Positions 9,366 to 18,913 are shown, counted from the stretch's first letter. The stretch: 33,950 nucleotides of DNA from Candidatus Omnitrophota bacterium (GCA_003598175.1 QZKN01000084.1:1-33950), one strand, 5' to 3'. Made by a program: numbers and translations. Notes: generated from the sequence alone by a model not told the origin.

Positions 9366-9397
9366 GTAGGGTGAGTTGAACGAGTGAAATCCATCAC
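9366..9397. repeat. Degenerate GTAGGGTGRGTTG extragenic repeat
   Basis: GTAGGGTGAGTTGAACGAG followed by TGAAATCCATCAC forms an imperfect inverted repeat related to the hairpin at 7592-7616. Sequences of this type are common as dispersed extragenic repeats in environmental bacteria. Confidence 0.4.
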
Positions 9398-9664
9398 ATT
9401 GGTTCTCAAAAGTGATCCACCTATTTTATATGGCATAAATTTCATGCCCAAAAGAATCCACAACATTCATTGAAGAAAGAATGAAGAATTCATAGTTTTT
9501 CAAGTGATCAAGTGATTTTATTTCGGTTTTATGAAAAATTTCCTGTTCTCTGCCGCCATTGGAATCTCATCAAAAATCATTAGGAAAAACCGGTTTTTGG
9601 CACTACAATACCAATATATCTCGAAACCCACATGAATCGACGCCGTGGTTAAGGAGCCCATACG

Positions 9665-10273
9665 ATGGCAACGGAAATATTGCAGGAGCGAGTATCTGAG
9701 ATGGAAACGTATATGAAGGAATTGGCTTATCTGTCGATGCGGATGAATATGAGCATGATACAGCTTTCCAAGGAAATGAAAGATTTCAAGGACGAAATGA
9801 AAGCGTACAAGGACGAAAATGCCAGGATAAATCGAGAGATGAACCGCCGGTGGGGGGAGTTGGCCCATAAAATGGGGACGATGGCGGAAGATATTGTCGC
9901 TCCCAATCTTCCTCGCATCGCTCGGGAACTCTTCGGTTTGGAAGAGCCCCAATTTTTCGCGGTGCGTGTGCAGCGAAGACAGGGGGAACGCAATCGCGAG
10001 TTTGATGTGATTGCGGCTTATAATGATTATGTATTGGTCAATGAAACCAAAAGCAGCCTGAACAACAAGGACGTGGACCTTTTTGTCGAGGCGTTGCTGG
10101 AATTCCGAGAATTTTTTTCCGAATACCAGTCCTGTAAGATTATCGGGATTCTTGCCAGTCTCTACGCGGATCAAAGCCTGGTCCGTTATTGCAGTGCGAA
10201 AGGCATTCTGGTCATGGCCATGGGCGACAGCGCCATGGACATCCTGAACAAGGGCTCTGAACAACCGTATTAA
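9665..10273 (+). CDS. Coiled-coil PD-(D/E)XK nuclease-like protein, paralogue 2
   Basis: A complete 202-residue paralogue of the gene at the left edge. AAGGAG at 9651-9656 supports the ATG at 9665. Residues about 1-70 are a coiled coil, here with only two MKDFKDE/MKAYKDE heptads. Residues 71-202 form the nuclease-like domain with E112-F-D114-V and E127-T-K129, the putative metal-binding D...E-x-K set. Nearly all of the C-terminal 140 residues agree with paralogue 1, with changes mainly conservative. The two copies lie in the same orientation about 9.6 kb apart and bracket the giant gene and both toxin-antitoxin pairs. Function is not established; DNA binding or cleavage is inferred from the fold. 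Confidence 0.85.
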   Translation: MATEILQERVSEMETYMKELAYLSMRMNMSMIQLSKEMKDFKDEMKAYKDENARINREMNRRWGELAHKMGTMAEDIVAPNLPRIARELFGLEEPQFFAVRVQRRQGERNREFDVIAAYNDYVLVNETKSSLNNKDVDLFVEALLEFREFFSEYQSCKIIGILASLYADQSLVRYCSAKGILVMAMGDSAMDILNKGSEQPY

Positions 10274-10361
10274 CTGCGTATCCGTTTCCAGGAAAGAAAG
10301 ATCGGATTCCGGGTAACATCATTCATTCTACACTCTAAATCCTGATCTCCCCCAGCTGCCT

Positions 10362-11831
10362 TCATCTGCCCAAAGGCAACAAAAGTTCCGCTATCAACAA
10401 ATGCCCGTCTTTATTGGGATGAATGGGATCGGCGGGGATCAATAAATGATCATAGGGGATTTTGTCCAACGTGTGCACCGGCGAACGCCAGGTTGAGCCT
10501 GGCGGCAGCGCTGCCAGATCGACGTGGGCATAATGACGAATCGCCTTGTCCGGATTTTCGAACAGGCGTTTTTCCTCGATCCATTTTCCTCTCGGTCCGC
10601 TGTTGGTAAACGTATAATCAAGCATAATCGGTTCCCGAACCGTCACTTGCAATGACCAGATGCGATCACCCGCCTTTTCATCGCCATGCGCGCCGTCATC
10701 GAACATGGCAACCGTATTTGGCCGCCAATCGCCCAACGCCGCGTGATTGCCGACGAGATAAATCGAATCGGCAATCGGGACAGGTTCGGGAACATGGACG
10801 CGAAATAGCAACGTGAACGCATCCTCTTCATCCCCCGTTTCCACTCCCTGCGATTGCAAACCAAAATGCGTCGCCGCATTGATGATTTGCGAGGGGATTT
10901 GGCTTTCGAACAAGTCTTGAACGTCGAAAAAGGGAATTTTCATTTCCCGCGCCAGTTCCTGCAATGGCTGTTTGACCCATGTATTCGGCAGGTTGAGGTG
11001 CAATATCACACAGTCGGCGTGATCGGTTCGAGCATCCGCAACGATGCGGCGCAAATTGTCTTGATACTGTTCCCGCGGCACGCGTGCGCGCCAGATGTCC
11101 TTTTCCGCGCGTTGCCGGATTTCCTCTTCGATAATTGCTCTACCTCCGCTGCGCAGCCGCGTCAACAGCCATTTGCCGAATGCGCTGTGATCGTAGAGAA
11201 AAAGACGGAATCCGGACAATCCCTCCGTCAAATCGTAACGCCGCAACCGTTCATAAAATTCCGCTTCCGTCATCCGGCTTTCGTACCAATCGTTGAATCC
11301 GAACGCCAGAATGAGAATGTCCGGCCGAAACCGCTTGACCAACCGTTCGTACTGTAGCAAACCGTGAAATGAGGTATAACCCGGCACGCCGAAATTCAGC
11401 ACTTCAAATTTTTGTGGCGTGCGTTCGTTCAGGAGTCGCTCCAGCACTCGCGGATACGCATCCTCTTCCGCTGTCATCCATCCAAACGTGCAGGAATCCC
11501 CCATGGCGGCAATCCGGATAACGCCATCCGGCTTCTTCAATTCCACTTCCTGCATTCTCATGCCGAACGAATTGGTTGAAACCAATACCGGATAATCGAT
11601 CAGTCGTCCGGTCGGGAAAAATTCCCGCAGATCCAGCCGCACGTACGGCCGTACGATGCCATACGAATCGGGAACCGCCAGTCGTTCAATAAATTCGCGC
11701 TGTTTATCCGCCGTCGAAGCGGCGCCGGAAAACCAGCGAAAGCATAGTTCCAGCAAAAAACAAAGAAAAAGGAAACTCGCGACGATAATTAAAATATTAG
11801 TAAAATAAAATCTGAAGTTTTTATTTCGCAT
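10362..11831 (-). CDS. Membrane-anchored SGNH hydrolase with inserted starch-binding-like domain
   Basis: 489 residues. Residues 11-33 are a hydrophobic N-terminal anchor. The SGNH blocks are visible: block I G111-D-S113, block II near N146-F-G-V-P-G, block III F-G-F-N180-D, and block V D468-P-I-H471, giving Ser113, Asp468 and His471 as the catalytic set. Between blocks III and V, about residues 338-445, there is a beta domain of the CBM20/Ig type (IYLVGNHAALGDWRPNTV, FDDGAHGDEKAGDRIWS, LDYTFTNSGPRGKW). SGNH enzymes of this size often act as esterases or O-acetyl-handling enzymes on extracytoplasmic glycans; the insert suggests glycan binding. Substrate unknown. No ribosome site beyond weak purines. 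Transcribed divergently from the 12022 gene. Confidence 0.8.
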   Translation of the reverse strand: MRNKNFRFYFTNILIIVASFLFLCFLLELCFRWFSGAASTADKQREFIERLAVPDSYGIVRPYVRLDLREFFPTGRLIDYPVLVSTNSFGMRMQEVELKKPDGVIRIAAMGDSCTFGWMTAEEDAYPRVLERLLNERTPQKFEVLNFGVPGYTSFHGLLQYERLVKRFRPDILILAFGFNDWYESRMTEAEFYERLRRYDLTEGLSGFRLFLYDHSAFGKWLLTRLRSGGRAIIEEEIRQRAEKDIWRARVPREQYQDNLRRIVADARTDHADCVILHLNLPNTWVKQPLQELAREMKIPFFDVQDLFESQIPSQIINAATHFGLQSQGVETGDEEDAFTLLFRVHVPEPVPIADSIYLVGNHAALGDWRPNTVAMFDDGAHGDEKAGDRIWSLQVTVREPIMLDYTFTNSGPRGKWIEEKRLFENPDKAIRHYAHVDLAALPPGSTWRSPVHTLDKIPYDHLLIPADPIHPNKDGHLLIAELLLPLGR

Positions 11832-11893
11832 GTCAGTAAATGATCAAAACTCAGACGAGATTGAAAAAGGTTCTCATCAATCAGCTCGGGTGG

Positions 11894-11982
11894 CAAGGGC
11901 AGCGTTGTTTTTGCCCTTGTGCAACGCTTCTCCTATGCGCTCTTATGCAATAGTATGAATGTAACGTCGGCATCTTGCCGGC
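11894..11982. repeat. Two extragenic hairpin repeats between divergent genes
   Basis: CAAGGGCA (11894-11901) pairs with TGCCCTTG (11912-11919), a perfect 8-bp stem. An alternative pairing uses AGCGTTG (11901-11907) and CAACGCT (11922-11928). A second element at 11961-11982 (GTCGGCA-TCT-TGCCGGC) matches 8332-8353. Both lie in the 190-bp divergent intergenic region. Confidence 0.65.
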
Positions 11983-12021
11983 TTAACCGTAGCTGCCTGC
12001 ACGCAAGGAAAACACGTCTGA

Positions 12022-13884
12022 ATGAATGCAACTTCAACCCCAAAAAAAATCACCGTTCGTTTCGAACCTATCGGCGCGGAAATTCGCGTCGATTCGCCCA
12101 TATCCGTGATGTTGGCCGCCGCCGAGGCGGGCATCGCCTTGGAGCATCCCTGCGGCGGACTCGGCGTTTGCGGCAAATGCATCGTCAGAGTGCGGGGAAA
12201 TCACGTCGAACATTCGCAGGCGGATCAGCATCTGCTTTCACCCGAGGAATTGGAGCAGAATTGTTTTCTTTCCTGCCAAACGGTCCTGACCGGCGATACG
12301 GTTATCGAATGCCAGGCCGGGAGGGAAACCGAATCCGGCCTCGTCGTAATCCACGGCGTCAATGCGCCGATCGAGCTGAAGCCTCGCGTCCGGCGCGTAC
12401 GCCTTGAAATTCCTCCTCCAAGCCTTTCCGACCAACGCAGCGATGCAACGCGGCTTCTGTATGCGGTAAAACAGGCAGGAATACTCGCTGATCGCGTTCA
12501 TTTATCCTGCCTGCAAACATTGCCGCAGATTCTCCGCGACAACCAATGGCGAGTTTCCGTCATATGCCGCGAGGGAGAAATCATTTCCGTCGATCCAGTG
12601 GGAGATGATCGGAGAATACTCGGCGTCGCCGTCGATGTGGGCACCACCACCGTCGTCACTTCACTTAACGATTTGGAAACCGGGGAAGAACTCAGCGTCC
12701 GAGGCGCGGCCAACGAGCAGCTGGTGTATGGTCAGGACGTGATTTCCCGCGTTAATATTACCCTGGATCAAAAGAGTGGCATTCACCAGTTGCAAGAAAA
12801 AATAATACAAACCGTCGATCGTATGATTGAATCCATGCTGGAAGAAACCGGTTATCCTTCCGATTCCATTTATCTTGTCCAGGCAGTCGGAAATTCGATC
12901 ATGCAACAACTGTTTATGGCGATTGATCCCGCTCCCATTGCCATTACTCCGTTTGTTACCGCCGTCAGCGGTTTATTACAGTTTCCCGCACATACAATTG
13001 GGTTGGAATCGGCGCGCCATTCGCAAATATCCGTCTCGCCGGTGATTGCCGGTTATGTCGGCGGCGATATTGTTGCTGATATTCTCGCTACGGGTATTCA
13101 TCAGGCGCGCCACCCCTCACTGCTTGTCGATATCGGTACGAACGCCGAAATCGTGTTGGGAAACAAAGATCGCTTGATGGCCTGTTCTTCTCCCGCCGGT
13201 CCTGCATTTGAAGGCGGCCATATATTTCACGGGATGAGAGGGATTCCCGGCGCGATTGAGGCGGTTTGGGTGGAAGATGATACAATTCATTTAAAAGTCA
13301 TCGGAGACGGCGATCCCGTCGGCATCTGTGGATCCGGTCTGATCGATGCGCTAGCGGTTTTGTTGCATCTGGAAGTGGTGGATGAAACCGGCCGCTTGCG
13401 GGCGCGGGATGACTTTGCGGGGCCGGAATGGATACGGGAACGCATGGGGCCATTTAAAAAAGGTCACTCATTTTGCTTAACTTGCGAAGAACAAAAGCCG
13501 ATACGTATTACCGATAAGGATGTGCGCGCCCTGCAGCTGGCAAAAGGCGCGGTACAGGCCGGAATCCGTATTCTCCTGGATCAATGGGGAATAAGTTTGG
13601 AAGAGTTGGATTCGATCTTTATTTGTGGAGCATTTGGCAGTAAAATAAATCCGGTTACTGCGCAGCAGATTGGTTTGATTCCTCCGATTGTACTGGAAAA
13701 AGTACGATTTTTGGGGAATACGGCTCATATCGGCGCAAAAAGAATGTTACTTTCCGATAAAGAATTGAATATGGGAGTTTTCATTAGTGAAAAAGTGTGC
13801 TATTTTGAAGTATCCGGTCATCCAAGTTTTCAGGATTTGTTTGGTTTGTCGCTTGGATTCGGTCGGAAGTGGGATCTTTTGTGA
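12022..13884 (+). CDS. RACo-like 2Fe-2S ASKHA activator of corrinoid proteins (DUF4445)
   Basis: 620 residues. The N-terminus is a plant-type 2Fe-2S ferredoxin with C44-x5-C50-x2-C53 and C85. The C-terminal two thirds is an ASKHA-type ATPase-like domain: VDVGTTTVV (phosphate 1), LLVDIGTNAEIVLG (phosphate 2), CSSPAGPAFEGG, and ICGAFGSKINP near the end. This layout is that of RACo, which uses ATP to drive reductive reactivation of Co(II) corrinoid proteins in methyltransferase systems. No corrinoid protein or methyltransferase gene is visible within the window, so the client must be elsewhere. The ATG at 12022 has AAGGA about 12 nt upstream, a rather long spacing. Length is typical for the family. 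Confidence 0.85.
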   Translation: MNATSTPKKITVRFEPIGAEIRVDSPISVMLAAAEAGIALEHPCGGLGVCGKCIVRVRGNHVEHSQADQHLLSPEELEQNCFLSCQTVLTGDTVIECQAGRETESGLVVIHGVNAPIELKPRVRRVRLEIPPPSLSDQRSDATRLLYAVKQAGILADRVHLSCLQTLPQILRDNQWRVSVICREGEIISVDPVGDDRRILGVAVDVGTTTVVTSLNDLETGEELSVRGAANEQLVYGQDVISRVNITLDQKSGIHQLQEKIIQTVDRMIESMLEETGYPSDSIYLVQAVGNSIMQQLFMAIDPAPIAITPFVTAVSGLLQFPAHTIGLESARHSQISVSPVIAGYVGGDIVADILATGIHQARHPSLLVDIGTNAEIVLGNKDRLMACSSPAGPAFEGGHIFHGMRGIPGAIEAVWVEDDTIHLKVIGDGDPVGICGSGLIDALAVLLHLEVVDETGRLRARDDFAGPEWIRERMGPFKKGHSFCLTCEEQKPIRITDKDVRALQLAKGAVQAGIRILLDQWGISLEELDSIFICGAFGSKINPVTAQQIGLIPPIVLEKVRFLGNTAHIGAKRMLLSDKELNMGVFISEKVCYFEVSGHPSFQDLFGLSLGFGRKWDLL

Positions 13885-13911
13885 AAATTGCGTCTAAAGT
13901 CCTTTTTTTTC

Positions 13912-13940
13912 TTGACATTCATGCAATTTTCGTCTAAAAA
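13912..13940 (+). promoter_or_regulatory. Probable sigma-70 promoter of the 14052 gene
   Basis: TTGACA at 13912-13917, a 17-bp spacer, then TAAAAA at 13935-13940. An alternative -10, TATACT at 13956-13961, lacks a good -35. The direct repeat CGTCTAAA occurs at 13891-13898 and 13931-13938, the second overlapping the -10, which suggests an operator. Confidence 0.55.
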
Positions 13941-14051
13941 ATACTGATTCACTATTATACTGGTGGACTTGCGTTTATCATTCATACGTGCGAATATATA
14001 GTATGCTAAATTAATTAGACTTATCTATGGCCCAATTACAAGGGGGTTCAA

Positions 14052-17000
14052 ATGAATAATCACTCGGCTGCACTTCGAATTCGGAGTAAGACGACTACTA
14101 ACCATTACCTCGGAGCGGCTGTGTTCGGGAGAGGAGCAAAACACCCCATGAGACGAATTTTCCATCTTATCGTCGGAGGTTTAGCGTTCCTGCTGGCAGG
14201 AAGTCTGCCGGTCGGGGCACAAGATTCACAATGGGATTTTGTCTACGACGGGGATATACTCCCCCAAACCATCATTGATGAAGGTGGTGCGAGTTGGCAG
14301 CCGATTTCCGGTGAGACCAACGGTCAGGCTGCCTACGAATCAATTGTTATGGGCGCGGACGCTCAAGTCGGCGGCGTATGGCTGCGGCTTGATGACAATT
14401 CCACGCCGAATTCCAACGCTTCTGCATGGGCGCGGGGGTATTACTTCGGCGTAAATTCCTATAGCAAATGGTCCGGTAAAATGACGCTGGTCATGCGCAT
14501 CAAGGATCTCGGCACCAACAGCGAAAAATCGGTGATGGACATCCAATTGTTGAACGCCGATCAGACGTTGGGGTGGTATTGGACTCTTGGGCATGTGGCG
14601 GACAGCGCCGCTGGTCCCGCCGGTTGGGAATATGGCCAGACCAACGACGGACGCAACGCCAATGGTCGCAGCGATGTGCGCACCGGCAACTACAACCAAT
14701 GGACCATCATCCGTATCAATATCGTCGATGAAATTCCCGGCGATAACTATTCCCGTATCACCGCGTGGCAGAATGGCAATTTGGTCTACGATTCTCCCCG
14801 CGCGAACGATCTTGCGATCGGTGATTTTGGAAACATTGCATTTCGACGCACCTCCGGCGGCTTGACACAAAAAATGGCCATTGATTGGGTTCGCATGGAT
14901 TTCGATGGCGCCTATCCACCCGACGAGGGGCCTCTCACGCCCAATGGCGGCTCCGATTCGCCCGGATGGGATTTTGTTTATAACGGCGATCGCCTTCCTC
15001 AAACCATTATTGATGAAGGTGGCGTGGATTGGCAACCGCGTTCCGGTGAAATCAACGGCCGTCCCAGTTACGAATCCATCAATCCCGTTCTTTTCGAACC
15101 ACAGGTCGGCGCCACGTGGTTGAGACTTGACGACAATTCCATCAATCCCGACATTGATCCCCCCTCTTCCAGCAACTGGGCTCGTGGTTACCGTTTTGGC
15201 ACTGACATCTATGACAAGTGGAACGGACGTATGACGCTGGTCATGCGGATCAAGGATCTCGGCACGGATAGCCAGAAATCCGTGGTGGATATAACGAATT
15301 CCGCCGGGAATTATTGGACGTTGGGTCACGTTGCGGCCAGCGCGGAAGGCCCTGCCGGTTGGGAATTCGGCCAAACCAATGACAGCCGCAACGCCAATGG
15401 TTTGAGCGACGTCCGCACGGGCGGTTCTGGCGAATTTGTCGTGATTCGTATCACTATTATTGATGATGTTCCCGGCGACGGCCAATCCCGCATCCGCGCA
15501 TGGCAGAACGGGACGTTGGTTTATGATTCCGTTCGCACGGATGACATTTCCATAGGCGAATTCGGTGAAATCGCTTTTCGTCGCACATCCGGCGGTAATC
15601 AGCAGAAAATGGAAATCGACTGGGTGGTCATGAAATTTGGAAACGCATGGGAACCGGGGAGAGGATCGGAAACCCCTGCCGGCCGTTTCGACGGCTATTT
15701 CACGGAACAGACCGAATTGGGACTGGATCCCAGTGAATACGTTAATGGCGCTTTCGGGATGGATACGTTTGGCGCCATTCGGGTGGCGCGCGGTTCCAAT
15801 GTCGGCGCGGGAGTAAATCATTTATTCGCAGTGGATGAAAACGGCGTCCCCACGCAATTCAACATGTTCTATTTCGGTTTCGATGTTTACCGAGATTTGG
15901 AATTGGTCGCCAATCCGCAAGATAATATTACCGGTGTTCTTGCTCTCGATAAATTTGCCGGCGTGCATACGCTGACAGTGACCGGCCCCGGCCTGATCGC
16001 CACCGGACCGGGCGTCCCCATCTCATCGCCTTCCATGGGACCGGCGATCGATTACACTCTCGGCTTGGGCGATTATAATGCCGCCCATCTCGATCGTCGT
16101 GTAAGCCTGCCGTTCTTTGCCATATCCGCCAGCGATGGCAGTTCCGTTCCATTGGATCTGGACTTTCTTAATCTGACCGACCTTGCCGGAAGCGACAATG
16201 CCATTGCCCGCGATATCGAAGTCGCCGTCGATTGGCGTCCATCAACCAACGCTTTCCAAGGTTATTACATTCTCGACGTTTTCGGCGGAATTCACTATAT
16301 CAATAATGCGGAAATTCTAGGGATGTTGGCAAAGCCGGAAAACAAAGTTGGCTATGATCGCGTGGTAACATCGGAAGGGGAAATTGTGGTCAAAGAACCG
16401 ATCGGTTTCCAGAAATTCTTTGATATCTTCAACTTCAAACCCAGATATCTGGTCGATTACGTCGGCGAAAATCCGACGGATAATGCATTGAGACGATCGC
16501 CAGCTCCTTACTTTGATCCTGCCACGGGTAATGCGTTCCCCTTTGCGCGTGATTTGGAAGTGATGGTCCGCTTCGAGCAAGTGACGCGGCCTACCATCGA
16601 TCAATCTCTCGTACGCAATCAACTGGCCATCGATGAGGGAATCAATGTCGACAATATCTTCCAACCCATCACCATGGACGAACGTCGGTTGGATGTTTCC
16701 AGTACAGCTTACGCTCAAAGCGTAGCCATCACCAATGGGTACGCGATTCTTGACGGCTTTGGCGCGGTTCACACGTTAGTGGAAGATGAAAATGGAAATC
16801 CCATACCCGCGCCGTGGGAAAATCCGGTCAACGGCATGATGGATCCTTCCGTCGATGCGCCCTACTTCTTCCGTGAAATGGCGATTGATATTGAACTGAT
16901 GCCGAACGGCGGCGGATATTGTCTCCTTACCCGTCTCGGCCAGGTGTTTGTCGTGAATGCGCGCGGTAAAACAGCGGCGGATAACTTCGTGCAACCCGGC

Positions 17001-17234
17001 ATTGAACTGCGACTGCCGATTTTCGGATTCGATGCGGCGCGCGACCTGACTCTCGTGCCGGACAAAGATGGAAAGATTATCGGAATGTATGTTCTGGACC
17101 GCTTTGGAACCATTCACAGGGCCGGCCAGGTTGGAAAATTACCGAGCAGCGTTCTCTTCTTCTCCAACGGCAACGCCAGCGATCTCGAAATTTCGCCCTA
17201 CATTCGGCCTGTCTCACCACCGTCAAGTAATTAG
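14052..17234 (+). CDS. Large exported protein with duplicated lectin-like domain and propeller-like repeats
   Basis: 1060 residues. AGGGGG about 7 nt before the ATG at 14052 supports this start, which gives a long Arg/His-rich n-region. A second in-frame ATG at 14148, with GAGAGGAG 11-12 nt upstream, would start directly at a classical signal peptide (MRRIFHLIVGGLAFLLAGS, cleavage near VGA-QD). Two homologous domains of about 230 residues follow (starting WDFVYDGDILPQ and WDFVYNGDRLPQ), each ending with an IDWV motif, resembling concanavalin/LamG-like folds. From about residue 555 a different region carries spaced motifs of the type LDxFGxIH (LDKFAGVHTL, LDVFGGIHYI, LDGFGAVHTL, LDRFGTIHRA), suggesting a beta-propeller. 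I do not recognise the whole protein; an extracellular binding role is inferred. It is monocistronic between a promoter and a strong terminator. Confidence 0.8.
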   Translation: MNNHSAALRIRSKTTTNHYLGAAVFGRGAKHPMRRIFHLIVGGLAFLLAGSLPVGAQDSQWDFVYDGDILPQTIIDEGGASWQPISGETNGQAAYESIVMGADAQVGGVWLRLDDNSTPNSNASAWARGYYFGVNSYSKWSGKMTLVMRIKDLGTNSEKSVMDIQLLNADQTLGWYWTLGHVADSAAGPAGWEYGQTNDGRNANGRSDVRTGNYNQWTIIRINIVDEIPGDNYSRITAWQNGNLVYDSPRANDLAIGDFGNIAFRRTSGGLTQKMAIDWVRMDFDGAYPPDEGPLTPNGGSDSPGWDFVYNGDRLPQTIIDEGGVDWQPRSGEINGRPSYESINPVLFEPQVGATWLRLDDNSINPDIDPPSSSNWARGYRFGTDIYDKWNGRMTLVMRIKDLGTDSQKSVVDITNSAGNYWTLGHVAASAEGPAGWEFGQTNDSRNANGLSDVRTGGSGEFVVIRITIIDDVPGDGQSRIRAWQNGTLVYDSVRTDDISIGEFGEIAFRRTSGGNQQKMEIDWVVMKFGNAWEPGRGSETPAGRFDGYFTEQTELGLDPSEYVNGAFGMDTFGAIRVARGSNVGAGVNHLFAVDENGVPTQFNMFYFGFDVYRDLELVANPQDNITGVLALDKFAGVHTLTVTGPGLIATGPGVPISSPSMGPAIDYTLGLGDYNAAHLDRRVSLPFFAISASDGSSVPLDLDFLNLTDLAGSDNAIARDIEVAVDWRPSTNAFQGYYILDVFGGIHYINNAEILGMLAKPENKVGYDRVVTSEGEIVVKEPIGFQKFFDIFNFKPRYLVDYVGENPTDNALRRSPAPYFDPATGNAFPFARDLEVMVRFEQVTRPTIDQSLVRNQLAIDEGINVDNIFQPITMDERRLDVSSTAYAQSVAITNGYAILDGFGAVHTLVEDENGNPIPAPWENPVNGMMDPSVDAPYFFREMAIDIELMPNGGGYCLLTRLGQVFVVNARGKTAADNFVQPGIELRLPIFGFDAARDLTLVPDKDGKIIGMYVLDRFGTIHRAGQVGKLPSSVLFFSNGNASDLEISPYIRPVSPPSSN
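14232..15651 (+). repeat. Direct duplication of an approx. 690-bp domain-coding segment
   Basis: Segments 14232-14922 and 14967-15651 encode homologous domains, with shared stretches such as TMTLVMRIKDLGT-like and FGQTNDxRNANGxSDVRTG segments. The DNA is diverged but still alignable, with three-base length differences, indicating an older internal duplication. Confidence 0.85.
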
Positions 17235-17275
17235 GTGAAGTGAACCTATATGGATTAGCGATGATATTGTTTCAT

Positions 17276-17312
17276 GAGGCCGGCTTTATACAGCCGGCCT
17301 CGTTTCATTTTA
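17276..17312 (+). terminator. Rho-independent terminator
   Basis: A perfect 10-bp stem, GAGGCCGGCT (17276-17285) and AGCCGGCCTC (17292-17301), with a 6-nt loop, followed by the T-rich GTTTCATTTTA. It lies 42 bp after the stop of the 14052 gene and before guaB. Confidence 0.9.
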
Positions 17313-17405
17313 TGGACTCTCTCGAATTCTGTGCTCATATCCCCTTTTGAAAAACCATTTGCCAAGTAAACTTTCACTAAACCATTCAACAACCGGATTG
17401 AGATT

Positions 17406-18887
17406 ATGCTGAATCGTGAACATAAATTCTCCGCTTTTTCATTGACGTTTGACGATGTTTTGCTGCTTCCCGGCTATTCGGACATCCTGCCGGCGGAAAC
17501 GGACATCTCAACCGTATTTGCCAGGAATATAAAACTTACAATTCCACTTTGCTCCGCGGCAATGGATACGGTCACCGAATCACGCCTTGCCATCGCCATC
17601 GCGCAGGAGGGCGGCATCGGCGTCATTCACAAAAATATGCCCATCGAACAACAATCTGCCGAAATCGACAACGTCAAACGCTCCGAAAGCGGCATGATCG
17701 TCAATCCCATCACCACTCGACCGGGTGATCGAATTTCCCGGGTGCTGGAAATCATGGCGCGCTATCATATTTCCGGCATTCCGGTCACGTCCGAGGGAAA
17801 GCTTGTCGGCATCATCACCAACCGCGACCTGCGATTCGTCGAGGACGCCAACGGCTTCGTGCGGGATTACATGACGAAAAAGGATTTGGTTACCGCGCCG
17901 ATCGGCACCACGCTGGAAGACGCGGAAAAAGAACTTCACAAACACCGCATCGAGAAACTGCCGGTCGTCGATGAAGAAGGCAATCTGCGCGGATTGATTA
18001 CCATCAAGGATATCGAGAAGAAACGTCGTTATCCTTTCGCGGCGAAAGATGAATTGGGCCGCTTGCGCGTCGCCGCGGCGGTCGGCGTCAGCGAGCGTGA
18101 CACGTCGGAGCGCGCCGGCGCGCTGCTCGAAGCGGGCGCCGATGCGATCGTCATCGATACCGCCCACGGTTATACCGGCAGAGTGGCCTGCGCCATCGAG
18201 CGGCTTAAAAATAATTATCCGAATGTGGTGATTGTTGCCGGAAATGTGGCGACTCGCGACGGCGCCAAATTTTTATGCGATTTGGGCGTCGATGCGGTCA
18301 AAGTCGGCATGGGGCCCGGCTCCATATGCACGACTCGCGTAATCAGCGGGGCGGGAGTGCCGCAAATCACCGCCATCTATAATTGCGCGGAAGTAACGAA
18401 AGAATACGGCGTGGCTCTCATCGCGGATGGCGGCGTCAAATATTCCGGCGACATCGTCAAAGCGCTGGCCGCCGGAGCGGATACGGTCATGATCGGCGGC
18501 CTCTTTGCGGGCACGGAAGAAGCGCCGGGCGAAACCATCATTTACGAAGGTCGCACATTCAAACTCTATCGCGGCATGGGCTCCCTCGCCGCCATGCAAC
18601 AGGGCAGCAAGGACCGTTACGGACAATCGAATATACAGGACAGCCAAAAACTCGTTCCCGAAGGCGTCGAAGGCCGCGTTCCCTATAAAGGCAGCCTCTC
18701 CGGCTACGTTCTGCAACTTGTCGGCGGTCTGCGCGCCGGAATGGGGTATTGCGGAACCCGAACCATCGGCGAACTCCACGGCAAAGCCTGTTTCACCCAA
18801 GTCACACAGGCCAGCCTGCAGGAAAGCCACCCCCACGACGTTTTTATTACTAAAGAAGCCCCCAATTATCGTCTCGGTCATTCCTGA
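17406..18887 (+). CDS. guaB: Inosine-5'-monophosphate dehydrogenase
   Basis: 493 residues, the usual IMPDH length. It catalyses NAD-dependent IMP to XMP, the committed step of GMP synthesis. Visible features: N-terminal [13 protein letters not shown], the barrel motif [12 protein letters not shown], two CBS domains (about residues 95-205, e.g. [19 protein letters not shown]), [12 protein letters not shown], the catalytic loop GPGSICTTR with Cys308, [11 protein letters not shown], and the flap SKDRYGQ with Arg404-Tyr405. The ATG at 17406 follows a purine-rich GGATTGAG and starts exactly where family members do. It follows the terminator, so it has its own transcription. No guaA is adjacent. 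Confidence 0.97.
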   Translation: MLNREHKFSAFSLTFDDVLLLPGYSDILPAETDISTVFARNIKLTIPLCSAAMDTVTESRLAIAIAQEGGIGVIHKNMPIEQQSAEIDNVKRSESGMIVNPITTRPGDRISRVLEIMARYHISGIPVTSEGKLVGIITNRDLRFVEDANGFVRDYMTKKDLVTAPIGTTLEDAEKELHKHRIEKLPVVDEEGNLRGLITIKDIEKKRRYPFAAKDELGRLRVAAAVGVSERDTSERAGALLEAGADAIVIDTAHGYTGRVACAIERLKNNYPNVVIVAGNVATRDGAKFLCDLGVDAVKVGMGPGSICTTRVISGAGVPQITAIYNCAEVTKEYGVALIADGGVKYSGDIVKALAAGADTVMIGGLFAGTEEAPGETIIYEGRTFKLYRGMGSLAAMQQGSKDRYGQSNIQDSQKLVPEGVEGRVPYKGSLSGYVLQLVGGLRAGMGYCGTRTIGELHGKACFTQVTQASLQESHPHDVFITKEAPNYRLGHS

Positions 18888-18913
18888 AAAAAGAAGCGCA
18901 CAGGCGCCAAGAG

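Larger units (their letters stand above)
9241..9664. other. Gene-free stretch with repeats upstream of the second nuclease gene
   Basis: 424 bp with no gene. It holds the composite hairpin repeat (9273-9344), a degenerate GTAGGGTGAGTTG element (9366-9397), a perfect 14-bp palindrome AAAAACCGGTTTTT (9585-9598) and, at 9651-9656, the AAGGAG ribosome site of the next gene. The palindrome lies 67 bp before that start and could be an operator. Confidence 0.55.

Noticed and set aside
9585..9598. Perfect palindrome AAAAACCGGTTTTT as a terminator
   Set aside because: Few GC pairs and no gene ending just before it on either strand; kept only as a possible operator in the description of 9241-9664.
14340..15821. 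493-codon open frame on the minus strand
   Set aside because: Lies fully antisense to the exported protein at 14052-17234, which has a signal peptide, ribosome site and internal domain duplication. The antisense product has no recognisable domain.
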